Positions 7,901-15,718 are shown, counted from the first letter of the stretch. The stretch: DNA of 64,000 bases from Pseudomonas xantholysinigenes (GCF_014268885.2 NZ_CP077095.1:1927501-1991500), one strand, 5' to 3'. A program made the numbers and translations. Notes: a model not told the origin generated them from the letters alone.

Positions 7901-9743
7901 GGCCGGCGGCCGGGTGCGCGAACGCGTCAAGTACGTCGGCCAGCAAAGCCGGCAGCGGCTGCCGATCGGCCAACGCGCGACGCAGGACGGTGCTGTCATA
8001 GCCACTGCAGCGCAGCGCGACGGCGGTGCTGTCCGCATGTTCAAGCAAGCGTTGCTCGGTCCAGCCCAAGGGCTGCTCATGGTCGAACAACCAACGGCCC
8101 TGGCCATCGCCACGCAAGGTCGGGCGATGGCTGATGCCAGGCGCCTTGCCCAAGCGCCATGTCCCCCGGCTGACAGGTTCCAGCGGGTAAGCCTGGCCAT
8201 TGCGCAGCAACCAGCGTTGGCCCTGCCATTTGACCAGCCCATCGCTGTTGGCCTGGGTGCCGGCCGGCCAGGGGCGCGGGCGGGCGAAAGGTGCGAGATC
8301 GCCTTGCCACAGACGCTGGCGACCGCCCTGTGGCACCAGCAGCCAGTCATGCAGCACCCCCTGGCGCTGGGCGATTACGCCAGTGGTGCCCAGCGCGGCA
8401 AGCTGGGCAAGGTCTTCGAGGACATCGAACAGGTGCTCGATGGCACCCTCGACATCACCTTCGTTGGCCGCGTGCACGCCATCGATGAATTCGCCGACCC
8501 ACTGTGCGGCGCCGATCACCATCATCACTTCGCCGAGTGCAGGCACGAAGAATGCAGCGACATTCAGCACGCCCATGCCCAAGGCCAGCCAGTCTTGGAT
8601 GCGCTTGCGCGCGGCGATGGCATCCCGCTTGGCCAGTGGCACGGCCAAGGTGCTGGCGTCGGCCAGCTTGCGCACAACCTGGGCGCGTGCCCGCGCCTCG
8701 AAGGCGTCGCCCGGCCAGGCTGTGAAGGTCATCGGCAAGCGTGCATTCTTATCTAGTGTCTCCTGCAGCAGATCGGTGGGGGCAGGAAACAGCTGCTTCA
8801 GCCAACTGAAACGCTGGCCTTTCTCCAGCACTGCTGGCGTGGTCTGCAAGCTGGCATAGGGGTAGCGCGGGTACAGGGTGGCGCGCAGCTGGGAGACGAA
8901 CGACGCGTATTGCGCATGGTTGACGAAACGGCTGAAAAACACCCGCTCACGGTGTTGCCACAGGATTTCGGTTAGGGCTTTGCCCAGCGCTTGCAGGGAC
9001 GCATAGCGGCGGATGGCCTGGGGGTGACCGGGCAAGTACAGCAAGCAGGGCTCGTTGGCTTCGAGTGGTTCGAGGCGCACCAGCAGCGGGCCGTCGAGGG
9101 GGATGCCGAACAGGCTGAGATAGCCGCATTGCAGACGCCGGACCTTACCCGCCACACTCACCTCGGTAGCGCCGGCCAAGGCGGCTTCGCCCAGGCATTC
9201 GCCCAGCGCGTCGAGTCGGCCACGCAGGCGTGCCAGGCTCAGCTCTGCGGCGAAGGCCGCCCGGTCTTGCTGGCGCAGCAAGGCGCGGAAAGCGTCGTTG
9301 TCCAGGTGATCGGCAAGGTGGTCGAGGTAGCGTTGGCCGAGATTGAGATTGCGTATGACCTTGACGAATCGCGTGCTGTCCATTTCGAGCAGTGGGTCGG
9401 GCGCATCCTGGCGATACAGCTTTACCTTGGCGCCGTCGTCGAAGTTTTGCAGGGCCGCCTCCAGCCATGGCATGCGGCGGCCCTCGTCGACATGCCAGAG
9501 CATGGCGTTGTCCAGTTCCGGCACGGTGTCGTCCGGGAACCAGTGCGCGAGCGCTGCCTCCAGCAGTGGGCGGCAGAATGTATCGATGGCTTGCACCGGC
9601 TTGAGTGCCTGGGCCACCTGGCGACTGGCGCGATAGCTGGCGAGGGTGCGTTGCTTGAGGCGTGCGCGTTGTTCGGCGCTGGCGTCACGGTGCCAGCCGG
9701 GATGGCGTTGCGGGATGAAGCTCAGGTGCGAGGAAAAGGGCAT
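4965..9743 (-). CDS. Giant LRR protein with NEL-type E3 ubiquitin ligase motif, putative effector
   Basis: This 1592-residue protein has no signal peptide. The long N-terminal region (~1-900) resembles that of large Pseudomonas dermonecrotic-toxin-like/LRR proteins and contains a hydrophobic pair near residues 390-425 (LGMGVLNVAAFFVPALGEVM). About nine leucine-rich repeats occupy ~958-1190 (YLDLSENALTRLPPAIGELP, LEVLDLSENRL). The C-terminal ~400 residues look like a NEL domain: GCVDQASLLFQQVE places a CxD motif at Cys1316, matching the catalytic cysteine of IpaH/SspH ligases, and an acidic stretch (EDDDISDSDLSD) follows. NEL enzymes ubiquitinate host proteins after secretion; the target and delivery route here are unknown. 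GGAG lies 7 nt before the ATG. The gene ends 15 bp from the convergent EAL gene. The LRR and CxD calls are firm; enzymatic activity is inferred. Confidence 0.8.
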   Translation of the reverse strand: MPFSSHLSFIPQRHPGWHRDASAEQRARLKQRTLASYRASRQVAQALKPVQAIDTFCRPLLEAALAHWFPDDTVPELDNAMLWHVDEGRRMPWLEAALQNFDDGAKVKLYRQDAPDPLLEMDSTRFVKVIRNLNLGQRYLDHLADHLDNDAFRALLRQQDRAAFAAELSLARLRGRLDALGECLGEAALAGATEVSVAGKVRRLQCGYLSLFGIPLDGPLLVRLEPLEANEPCLLYLPGHPQAIRRYASLQALGKALTEILWQHRERVFFSRFVNHAQYASFVSQLRATLYPRYPYASLQTTPAVLEKGQRFSWLKQLFPAPTDLLQETLDKNARLPMTFTAWPGDAFEARARAQVVRKLADASTLAVPLAKRDAIAARKRIQDWLALGMGVLNVAAFFVPALGEVMMVIGAAQWVGEFIDGVHAANEGDVEGAIEHLFDVLEDLAQLAALGTTGVIAQRQGVLHDWLLVPQGGRQRLWQGDLAPFARPRPWPAGTQANSDGLVKWQGQRWLLRNGQAYPLEPVSRGTWRLGKAPGISHRPTLRGDGQGRWLFDHEQPLGWTEQRLLEHADSTAVALRCSGYDSTVLRRALADRQPLPALLADVLDAFAHPAAGPRPQPLPGSQVLNRDFPALSRRACNELLAQARPAELTQLNNSARVPLALAERARLYLRDIRLNKALARFHLENGAVLDRDTLAWHALPRLPGWSGEVRLELWENGQLQQAVGSPDKPLKSIRRFANGYEPRDAQGVSLANRGDLFQAILQALPDSERQALGLQIHDSSRLRDTLFDLAAQDRRQAALDLGMAPVRPLYRLPTRLPGSRRLGYALSGRGQAGWLSEDELFDQLYPSTAHDNRVHLRSSLRRQAGPFPGAFTRLLEALRRDYQQLDDSLRRWVADTDGAAPDALGQRRVHRGVMAERIRTAWRRESPPDVAPAFDYVVLHINGLHVDELPSLPIQMSHVRQLTVNGLPNTDSTHLNSFLRAFPQVRYLDLSENALTRLPPAIGELPQLEVLDLSENRLNLDNDSDHTILARLTSLIHLNLGGALDTLSVRTLECLAQLPALATFQAQFNELLFSAEHFLALQRWPSLRELRLGQNQIELDAATRTALAGLNRLNRLSLSENPLELTPDVTDWTVLEELDLENTGIVEWPAGLQALLEQEPLALRELDLSRNGLTDAPDLANSSFARAVLAGDAEQFFSFQGNPFSETALERLNSAGLETPASLGTPPQWSEGWPDPLLDFIADTAPAPQWSPLYALFQRLPDTVDFQRNSAGLRQRMQQVLQTLVDAQAPSDSWGQAQLQEQINDLLNDAGQGCVDQASLLFQQVETEVGAWHAASHAAPGSSDERVAVDSARGMLRQRLLDAQVGDLYNARVARRAALSDEPSEAPVPELAEDDDISDSDLSDATYLLDEVEMALHARMQLRASLALPPQPQAIAFDYLARLSEATLQRLASRVRATSDDPRLITWAIDQSFWRTWLQRLQPQAFEQFEQDWAGASEYFDSLSEASTASGAYDGPNVPATFIDALEREVAGPTWRIAGVPQRVDLVSNRYANESALYRRAATLLLECRNTGRLDLLRQLTTTLLHNHPQ

Positions 9744-9828
9744 GGCTGCTCTCCAGTGGGAAAGCAGCGAGGCTAGCGAGGTCGATGGGGCGGGGCGGGG
9801 TATCCGGATACCGCCGCCCGGCGTAGGG

Positions 9829-10320
9829 TTACAGTTGCGCCGCGGTGCTCTTGACCGCTGCCAGTTCCGGGTGCGCCACCAGCTTGTCGATGTGCAGCTC
9901 GTCGTTGTTCATCCAGGTCTCGGTCAGCACCCGGTAGTGCTCCATGTCACGGCAGCGCATGCGCAGGCTGTAGTCGAAGTGCCCGCTGATCAGCTGGCAC
10001 TCATAGACCTGCGGGCAGGCCCGCACGGTCGCCTCGAAGGCGCGTTGCGCCGAGCGTCCGCTCTGGTTGGACAAGGCCACCAGCACCAGCAGCGACAACC
10101 CCGGGGAGACTTGCTGCAGGTCGATGATTGCCCCGTAACCGCGGATCACCCCGCGCCGTTCCAGCTTGCGTACGCGCTCCAGGCAGGGCCTGGGGGTCAG
10201 GTGCACGAGGGTGGAGAGCTTTTCGTAGGTGATCCTTCCCTGGTGGCGCAGCACGTCGACGATGGCTTCATCGATGCGATCCAGCGGTGCTGCGACGGAG
10301 GTGGTGGCCTTGGTATCCAT
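9829..10320 (-). CDS. Lrp/AsnC-family regulator of the adjacent amino-acid importer
   Basis: The product is 163 residues: an N-terminal winged HTH (ITYEKLSTLVHLTPRPCLERVRKLERRG is its core region) and a C-terminal RAM-type ligand-binding domain (LVLVALSNQSG... CPQVYECQLISGHFDY). Lrp/AsnC proteins form dimers or octamers that respond to amino acids. It starts 13 nt after the ATPase gene of the importer and is the last gene of that operon. It is the best candidate to bind the CAGCCGAATCGGCTG palindromes at 13636 and 15831, upstream of the importer and of the citrulline/ornithine genes. A GC-rich hairpin at about 9788-9822 may end the transcript. Confidence 0.9.
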   Translation of the reverse strand: MDTKATTSVAAPLDRIDEAIVDVLRHQGRITYEKLSTLVHLTPRPCLERVRKLERRGVIRGYGAIIDLQQVSPGLSLLVLVALSNQSGRSAQRAFEATVRACPQVYECQLISGHFDYSLRMRCRDMEHYRVLTETWMNNDELHIDKLVAHPELAAVKSTAAQL

Positions 10321-10333
10321 ATACGGCGTGACT

Positions 10334-11152
10334 TCACTTCAGACGGTTGGAGAGGAACTGGCGCAGGCGCTCGCTCTGTGGCCGATCGAGGATCTCGGCG
10401 CTGCCGTGTTCCTCGACCAGGCCCTGGTGCAGGAACAGCACCTGGCTGGAGACCTGGCGGGCGAAACCCATTTCGTGGGTAACCATGAGCATGGTACGTC
10501 CTTCCTCGGCGAGCGTCTGTATCACCTTGAGCACCTCGCCGACCAGCTCGGGGTCCAGCGCCGAGGTGGGTTCGTCGAACAGGATGATCTCCGGCTCCAT
10601 GGCCAAGGCCCGGGCAATGGCCACGCGCTGCTGCTGGCCGCCGGAGAGAAACGCCGGGTATTGCTCGGCGGCGCGCGTCGGCAGGCCGACCTTGTCCAGG
10701 TACTTGCGTGCCCGCGCCTCGGCTTCGCCGGCGCTGATGCCAAGGACCTTGCGTGGGGCCAGGCAGATGTTCTCCAGCACCGTCAGGTGGCTCCACAGGT
10801 TGAAATGCTGGAACACCATGGCCAGGCGCGTGCGCAGGTTGTGCAGCTGGGCCGCGGGCGGGGTGCGGGTGCCGGGGTGGATCTCCAGGGTCTGGCCGTC
10901 GAGGGTGATGCTGCCGGCATTGGGCTGCTCGAGGAAGTTGATGCAGCGCAGGAAGGTACTCTTGCCCGAGCCGCTGGCGCCGATCAGGCTGATTACATCG
11001 CCTTTGCGTGCCTGCAGCGAGACGCCTTTGAGCACTTCGTGCTCGCCATAGCGCTTGTGCAGGCCGTCGACGCTGAGCTTGAGCGTACCGGCATGGGCGT
11101 GCGCGCTCGGGGCCTGGACGAAGGTGGGGAGTGGCAGTGCGGTAGCGGTCAT
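10334..11152 (-). CDS. Polar amino-acid ABC importer, ATP-binding subunit (HisP/AotP type)
   Basis: The product is 272 residues, with Walker A GASGSGKST, signature LSGGQQQR and Walker B IILFDEP in the order expected for importer ATPases. The HisP/GlnQ group is indicated by the short helical insert after 'TLEIHPGTRTPPAAQ' and the sequence FNLWSHLTVLEN. The ATG at 11152 was chosen because GAGG lies 8 nt upstream; the open frame continues further into the preceding permease gene. It follows that permease by 4 nt and precedes the Lrp gene by 13 nt. It should energise uptake of a basic amino acid such as arginine, ornithine or citrulline, judged from the neighbouring catabolic enzymes. Confidence 0.92.
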   Translation of the reverse strand: MTATALPLPTFVQAPSAHAHAGTLKLSVDGLHKRYGEHEVLKGVSLQARKGDVISLIGASGSGKSTFLRCINFLEQPNAGSITLDGQTLEIHPGTRTPPAAQLHNLRTRLAMVFQHFNLWSHLTVLENICLAPRKVLGISAGEAEARARKYLDKVGLPTRAAEQYPAFLSGGQQQRVAIARALAMEPEIILFDEPTSALDPELVGEVLKVIQTLAEEGRTMLMVTHEMGFARQVSSQVLFLHQGLVEEHGSAEILDRPQSERLRQFLSNRLK

Positions 11153-11156
11153 GGGG

Positions 11157-11870
11157 TCAGCCTCGGGCAGGGTCAAGGAAGCGCATCCAGCGTCGTTCGG
11201 CCACACGGAACAGGCCGACCAGGGCGAAAGACAGCAGCATGTACAGCAGGGCGGCCACGCCGAAGGCCTGGAAGGTGAGGAAGGTCGCGGCATTGGCGTC
11301 GCGGGCCACCTTGAGGATGTCAGCGACGGTGGCGGTGAAGGCCAGCGAGGTGGCGTGCAGCATCAGGATCAGTTCGTTGCTGTAGGCCGGCAGCGAGCGG
11401 CGCAGGGCCGCCGGCAACACCAGGAACAGGTTGAGTTTCCAGCCGCGCAGGCCATAGGCCTGGGCCGCCTCGAGCTCGCCGGCGGGCAAGTTGCGAATGG
11501 CCCCGGCGAAGATCTCCACGGTGTAGGCGCAGGTATTGAGGACGAAGGCCAGCAAGGTGCAGTTGATCGCATTGCGGAAAAACTGGTCGAGCAGGGCATG
11601 CTCGCGCACCACCTGCAGGCTGTAGAGCCCGGTGTAGCAAATCAGCAGCTGTATATAGAGTGGCGTGCCGCGGAACACGAAGGTGTACAGCTGCACCGGC
11701 AGGCGCAGCCAGGCATGGCGCGAGGTACGGGCCAGGGCCAGGGGTAGCGACAGGGCGAAGCCCAGGACCATGCTGGCGACGAACAGCCAGAGGGTCATGG
11801 CCAGCCCGGAAAGGCCGGTGCCATCGTGGTACAGGTAGGCCAGGCCGTATTCCTGAAGGAGTTCGATCAT
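11157..11870 (-). CDS. Polar amino-acid ABC importer, permease (HisM/AotM type)
   Basis: This 237-residue inner-membrane protein has several hydrophobic helices (MTLWLFVASMVLGFALSLPL, LLNTCAYTVEIFAGAIRNLP region). The loop AIRNLPAGELEAAQAYGLRG is the conserved EAA motif that contacts the ATPase. Its start overlaps the stop of the upstream permease in an ATGA arrangement (11867-11870), so the two are translationally coupled. It is the second of two paired permeases, as in HisQM or AotQM systems. Confidence 0.92.
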   Translation of the reverse strand: MIELLQEYGLAYLYHDGTGLSGLAMTLWLFVASMVLGFALSLPLALARTSRHAWLRLPVQLYTFVFRGTPLYIQLLICYTGLYSLQVVREHALLDQFFRNAINCTLLAFVLNTCAYTVEIFAGAIRNLPAGELEAAQAYGLRGWKLNLFLVLPAALRRSLPAYSNELILMLHATSLAFTATVADILKVARDANAATFLTFQAFGVAALLYMLLSFALVGLFRVAERRWMRFLDPARG

Positions 11871-12574
11871 CGCACCAGCTCCTTGATTCCGGTGTTGTAG
11901 CGCCGTTCAAGGTGCTTGAGCAGGCGGTTGGACAGGGTGGTGATGACCAGGTACACCAGGCCCGCCAGGCACAGGAAGAACAATACGTCGTTGGTGGTCT
12001 TGCCGGCGTTCTGCGCGGCCTTGACCAGGTCGGCCAGGCCGATGATCGACACCAGCGCGGTGGACTTGAGCAGCACCAGCCAGTTGTTGCCCAGCCCCGG
12101 CAGGGCAAAGCGCATCAGTTGCGGGAACAGCACCAGGCGAAAGCGCTGGGCGCGGCTCAGGCCGTAGGCCGTGGCGGCTTCCAGTTGCCCGGCGGGCACG
12201 CTGAGGATGGCGCCGCGGAAGTTCTCGGTGAAGTAGGCGCCGTAGATGAAACCGAGGGTGAGCACCCCGGCGCTGAACGGGTCGATCTCGACGTAGTCCC
12301 AGCCCAGCGCCTCGGTGAGGTCGTTGAGCCAGATCTGCATGCTGTAGAAGATCAGCAGGATCAGCACCAGGTCGGGGACGCTGCGAATCAAGGTGGTGTA
12401 GAGGGTGGCCGGGATGCGCAGCAGCTTGTTGCGCGACAGCTTGGCGCTGGCGCCGATCAGGCCCAGCGCCAGGCTCAGTGCCAGCGACAGCAGGGCCAGC
12501 TTGACGGTCATCCAGGTGCCTTGGGCCAGCAATGGGCCGAAGCCTTGCAGGCCGCTGGTGAGGAAATCGTGCAT
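11867..12574 (-). CDS. Polar amino-acid ABC importer, permease (HisQ/AotQ type)
   Basis: This 235-residue membrane permease starts at the ATG at 12574 (MHDFLTSGLQGFGPLL). The longer open frame only translates a REP element and was rejected. The EAA loop reads ILSVPAGQLEAATAYGLSRA. It is separated from the binding-protein gene by 117 bp containing an inverted REP pair, a common arrangement that lets the binding protein be made in excess. It overlaps the next permease by 4 nt. Confidence 0.92.
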   Translation of the reverse strand: MHDFLTSGLQGFGPLLAQGTWMTVKLALLSLALSLALGLIGASAKLSRNKLLRIPATLYTTLIRSVPDLVLILLIFYSMQIWLNDLTEALGWDYVEIDPFSAGVLTLGFIYGAYFTENFRGAILSVPAGQLEAATAYGLSRAQRFRLVLFPQLMRFALPGLGNNWLVLLKSTALVSIIGLADLVKAAQNAGKTTNDVLFFLCLAGLVYLVITTLSNRLLKHLERRYNTGIKELVR

Positions 12575-12596
12575 GACGGGGTCTCGCGGTGGGTGC

Positions 12597-12683
12597 TTCG
12601 CGGGTGAACCCGCTCCCACAGGTTGTGTGCAGGCCTAAGGCTGGTTGTTACCTGTGGGAGCGGGCTGGCCCGCGAAGAGGCCG
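12597..12683. repeat. Inverted REP pair between binding-protein and permease genes
   Basis: TTCGCGGGTGAACCCGCTCC (12597 on) and its inverted partner GGGAGCGGGCTGGCCCGCGA (12656 on) form a stem-loop in the importer operon mRNA. Such REP pairs typically stabilise the upstream message or attenuate downstream expression. Confidence 0.85.
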
Positions 12684-12691
12684 GTGGGAAC

Positions 12692-13474
12692 TCACTCGTT
12701 GTAGATATCCACGTCGCCGACGTACTTCTTCTGGATTTCGGCGTAGGTGCCATCGGCGTGGATCATGGCAATGCCTTTGTCGAGCAGGGCCTTGAGCTCG
12801 GGGTCGGTCTTGCGCAGGCCCATGGCGATGTCCAGCGGCAGGGTCGGATCCTTGATGGCCGGGCCGCTCTTGAAGTCGGCGCCTTCGGGCTTGGAGAGGA
12901 AATTGAGCTGGGCTTCGAGCTTGTCGGTGACGGTGGCGTCGAGGCGGCCGTTCATCAGGTCGGCGTAGTTCTGGTCCTGGGCCTGGTAGGCCTTGACCTG
13001 GGCGCCCAGCGGCGCCAGCACGGCGCGGGCGTACGCTTCCTGCAGCGAGCCCTGGAGCACGCCGACCTGCTTGCCCTTGAGCGATTCGACGGTATCACCG
13101 AAGTCGGCCGACTTGCGCACGATCACCGAGGTCGGGCTGAGGAACAGGCGGTCGCTGAAGTCGATCTGCTTCTGGCGCGCCGGAGTGACCGCCATCGACG
13201 ACATGATGGCGTCGAACTTGCGCGCGCGCAGGGCCGGGATCATGCCGTCGAATTCGTTATGCACCCAGGTGCACTTGACCTGCAATTTTTCGCAGATGGC
13301 ATTGCCCAGTTCGATGTCGAAGCCTTGCAGGCTGCCATCGGCGGCAACCGACTCGAAGGGTGGGTATTCGGGGTAGACGCCGAAGCGGATCTCGGTCCAC
13401 TCCTTGGCCTGGGCAACGGTGGTGGCGCACAGCGAGAACAGCAGCACGCCGAGGTGTTTGCGCATGGAGAGCAT
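12692..13474 (-). CDS. Periplasmic amino-acid-binding protein of the ABC importer (ArgT/HisJ/AotJ type)
   Basis: The 260-residue precursor has a signal peptide (MLSMRKHLGVLLFSLCATTVAQA, cleavage predicted before KEWTEI). The mature part is a type-II periplasmic binding fold with the family motif FDAIMSSMAVTPARQKQIDFSD, in which the Ser-Ser-Met..Arg segment contacts the ligand carboxylate. Similarity to ArgT/HisJ suggests a basic amino acid or citrulline. An AGGGA lies 9 nt before the ATG at 13474; a second ATG three codons later has no ribosome-binding site. It is the first gene of the importer operon, and its promoter region contains the shared palindrome at 13636-13650. Confidence 0.92.
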   Translation of the reverse strand: MLSMRKHLGVLLFSLCATTVAQAKEWTEIRFGVYPEYPPFESVAADGSLQGFDIELGNAICEKLQVKCTWVHNEFDGMIPALRARKFDAIMSSMAVTPARQKQIDFSDRLFLSPTSVIVRKSADFGDTVESLKGKQVGVLQGSLQEAYARAVLAPLGAQVKAYQAQDQNYADLMNGRLDATVTDKLEAQLNFLSKPEGADFKSGPAIKDPTLPLDIAMGLRKTDPELKALLDKGIAMIHADGTYAEIQKKYVGDVDIYNE

Positions 13475-13610
13475 GGTCGTGGATCCCTGGGTGTTGTTAT
13501 TGGTAGTAGGGCGGTTACCGCGTGTAGGTCCGTCGGTGACTCATGGGTCGGGCTCAGAATGCGCGAGATAGACAGGTTTTTTGTGTCGTTTGCTAGCGCG
13601 CGGGAGGCCG

Positions 13611-13650
13611 GATTCGGCTGTTAGGAATCTCCTGGCAGCCGAATCGGCTG
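13611..13650. promoter_or_regulatory. Operator candidate: half-site plus full CAGCCGAATCGGCTG palindrome upstream of the importer
   Basis: The full palindrome CAGCCGAATCGGCTG is at 13636-13650. An inverted ten-base match, GATTCGGCTG, is at 13611-13620. Both lie 137-176 bp upstream of the binding-protein start. The same palindrome, one base longer on each side, occurs upstream of the citrulline hydrolase gene (15830-15846). Binding by the adjacent Lrp regulator is inferred. The rest of this 260-bp gap shows no gene. Confidence 0.6.
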
Positions 13651-13734
13651 TATCGACAAAGATTTATGGATGTGCGACAGCGGTTTCGGTCATTGGCGCG
13701 GCGCAAGGCCGCTCCAGCGGTTGTGTAAAGCCGG

Positions 13735-14781
13735 TCAGGCAGCGCTGGCCTTGCGCGCCGCCACTTTCGGCTGCAGCAGGGCAAACAGGTCCTTCGGATT
13801 CTCCAGTTCTGGCACCAGCGCAATGTCATGCCCGATGTCCAGTGCCTTGGCCACATCCAGCACATAGCGCAGCGCCGAGTAGTCCTCCAGGGCGAAGCCG
13901 ACCGAATCGAACAGCGTGACTTGCGCGACGCTTTCGCGGCCTGCTGCGCTGCCTTCGACGACCTGCCAGAACTCGGTGGTCGGCGAATCCGCTGGCATCT
14001 GCTGGATCTCGCCCTCGATGCGGCTCTGCGGTTCATACTCGACGACCACCCGGGCACGCTCGACGATGTCGCGGTGCAGTTCGGTCTTGCCCGGGCAGTC
14101 GCCGCCGACGGCGTTCAGGTGCATGCCAGGCTCGATCATCTCCGGGGTGAGGATGGTGGCGTAGGCCTTGTCGGCGGTGACCGTGGTGACGATGTCGGCG
14201 TCACGTACCGCGGCGGCGACGGAGTCGGCGATGACCAGCTTCAGCTGCGGATAGCCGGCCAGGTTGGCGGCGAGCTTCTCGGATGCCCGGCGGTCGATGT
14301 CGAACAGGCGGATTTCCTCGATGCCCAGCAGGGCGTGGAAGGCGATGGCCTGGAACTCGCTTTGCGAGCCGTTGCCGATCAGCGCCATGCGCTTGCTGTC
14401 CGGGCGCGCCAGGTAGCGGGCGGCCAGGGCCGAGGTGGCGGCGGTGCGGATCGCGGTGGTCAGGGTCATCTCGCTGAGCAGCACCGGGGCGCCGGTGTCG
14501 ACGTCGCCCAAGGCGCCGAAGGCCATCACCGTGAGCAGGCCGTTGTGGGTGTTCTTAGGGTGGCCGTTGACATACTTGAAGGCATAGAGATTGGCGTCGG
14601 AAACCGGCATCAGCTCGATCACCCCGTCTGGCGAGTGGTTGGCCAGGCGCGCGCACTTCTCGAAGTCGTGCCAGCGCAGGTAGTCCTGGCGAATGTAGTC
14701 GGCCATCTCGGCCAGGCAGGTGGGCAGGCCCTTGCGGTTGACCAGGTGGGCGAGGTCTTGCACGTCGATATAGCGGGTCAT
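13735..14781 (-). CDS. ocd: Ornithine cyclodeaminase
   Basis: This 348-residue cytoplasmic enzyme converts L-ornithine to L-proline and ammonia using bound NAD+. It belongs to the ornithine cyclodeaminase/mu-crystallin family: a substrate-binding part (residues ~1-130, with KYVNGHPKNTHNGLLTVMAF) is followed by a Rossmann fold with the nucleotide loop ALIGNGSQSEFQ. The segment NAVGGDCPGKTELH near residue 225 carries the catalytic Asp known in P. putida Ocd. The ATG at 14781 has GGAG 7 nt upstream; an extra six codons upstream were rejected. It lies 19 nt after the citrulline hydrolase gene, forming a two-gene operon citrulline to ornithine to proline. Confidence 0.93.
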   Translation of the reverse strand: MTRYIDVQDLAHLVNRKGLPTCLAEMADYIRQDYLRWHDFEKCARLANHSPDGVIELMPVSDANLYAFKYVNGHPKNTHNGLLTVMAFGALGDVDTGAPVLLSEMTLTTAIRTAATSALAARYLARPDSKRMALIGNGSQSEFQAIAFHALLGIEEIRLFDIDRRASEKLAANLAGYPQLKLVIADSVAAAVRDADIVTTVTADKAYATILTPEMIEPGMHLNAVGGDCPGKTELHRDIVERARVVVEYEPQSRIEGEIQQMPADSPTTEFWQVVEGSAAGRESVAQVTLFDSVGFALEDYSALRYVLDVAKALDIGHDIALVPELENPKDLFALLQPKVAARKASAA

Positions 14782-14800
14782 GGTGAGGCTCCTTTTCAAG

Positions 14801-15718
14801 TCAGTGGCGCGCGGGCAGGTGAACTTCGGCGAGCATGCAGCGGGCGCTGCCGCCGCCGATGCGTTCGATATGGTCGATGTTCACCACCAGCGGGTGGCTG
14901 TGGCGCTCTACTTGCCGGCGCTGGCCGGCATCGAGCGAGGTCCAGGCGCTGCGGGACATCACCAGCAGCGAGCGGCCGTCTCGGTCATGGACTTCGAGCA
15001 TGTTGCCGGCGAAGTTCTCCAGCTGATCGAAGCCCAGGGCCAGCAGCTGCTTGCCGGTGTCGCGCAGGGAATGTTCCAGCGCCCGACGTTCTTCGGCGTG
15101 GGGCAGGGCGTCGAGGCAGGCCACGGCGAGCTGGCGGCCGACGTTCATCATCACGTTGCTGTGGTAGATCGGCGCCTGCTGGCGATCCAGCGCATGGAAC
15201 AGGCACAGGCGGTAGTCGAGGCGTTCGGCGAACTGGCGCAGGGCGTATTCGTGGGTGCGCCCGGAATGGCAGGCGTAGCTGATCCGGTGTTCACGGTCCA
15301 GGACCATGCTGCCGGTGCCTTCGAGGAACAGATTCTGCTGTTCCAGCGGGCTCAGGTCGATGGTGCGCTGGATGGCGAAGCGCGCGTCCAGCACGCCCAG
15401 TACGCCCTTGCCGCGCTCCAGGCGGCGGTTCTCGCCTTCCATTGGGTAGAGCACCAGGCTGCCGTCGGCATGGCTGCTCCACCAGTTGTTGGGGAAGATC
15501 GAGTCGGGCGTGTGCGGTTCGGGGGTGTCCTGCACCACCAGCACCTCCACGCCGTGCTGGCGCAGGGTGTCGACGTAGCCGTCGAATTCTTCCAGGGCCT
15601 TTTCACTGGCGGCCTGAGGGTCCAGGGGCGCTTGCTGGAAGCGGTTGTTGGCGGCGGTGTCCGGGTTGAAGGCGAACCGCGCCGGGCGAATCATGAGGAC
15701 GGTATTTGTTGTTTGCAT
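14801..15718 (-). CDS. ctlX: Citrulline hydrolase, CtlX-type amidinotransferase-fold enzyme
   Basis: This 305-residue protein has the guanidino-group modifying (pentein) fold. Motifs are MIRPARFAFNPDTAANNRFQ at the N-terminus, DSIFPNNWW, FLEGTGSMVLD, an APIYHSNVMMNVG histidine segment, and the C-terminal catalytic cysteine in GSARCMLAEVH. This pattern fits the CtlX family, which hydrolyses citrulline to ornithine, CO2 and ammonia. The next gene (ocd) uses ornithine, which supports the assignment. A dimethylarginine or arginine hydrolase activity cannot be excluded from sequence alone. The ATG at 15718 gives the family N-terminus; an upstream GTG at 15733 is possible. Confidence 0.82.
   Translation of the reverse strand: MQTTNTVLMIRPARFAFNPDTAANNRFQQAPLDPQAASEKALEEFDGYVDTLRQHGVEVLVVQDTPEPHTPDSIFPNNWWSSHADGSLVLYPMEGENRRLERGKGVLGVLDARFAIQRTIDLSPLEQQNLFLEGTGSMVLDREHRISYACHSGRTHEYALRQFAERLDYRLCLFHALDRQQAPIYHSNVMMNVGRQLAVACLDALPHAEERRALEHSLRDTGKQLLALGFDQLENFAGNMLEVHDRDGRSLLVMSRSAWTSLDAGQRRQVERHSHPLVVNIDHIERIGGGSARCMLAEVHLPARH

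Noticed and set aside
11153-11293. Longer version of the importer ATPase
   Set aside because: The extension lies inside the upstream permease gene; the ATG at 11152 has a good ribosome-binding site.
12575-12619. N-terminal extension of the permease starting at 12619
   Set aside because: It only translates a REP unit; the membrane-protein start is at 12574.
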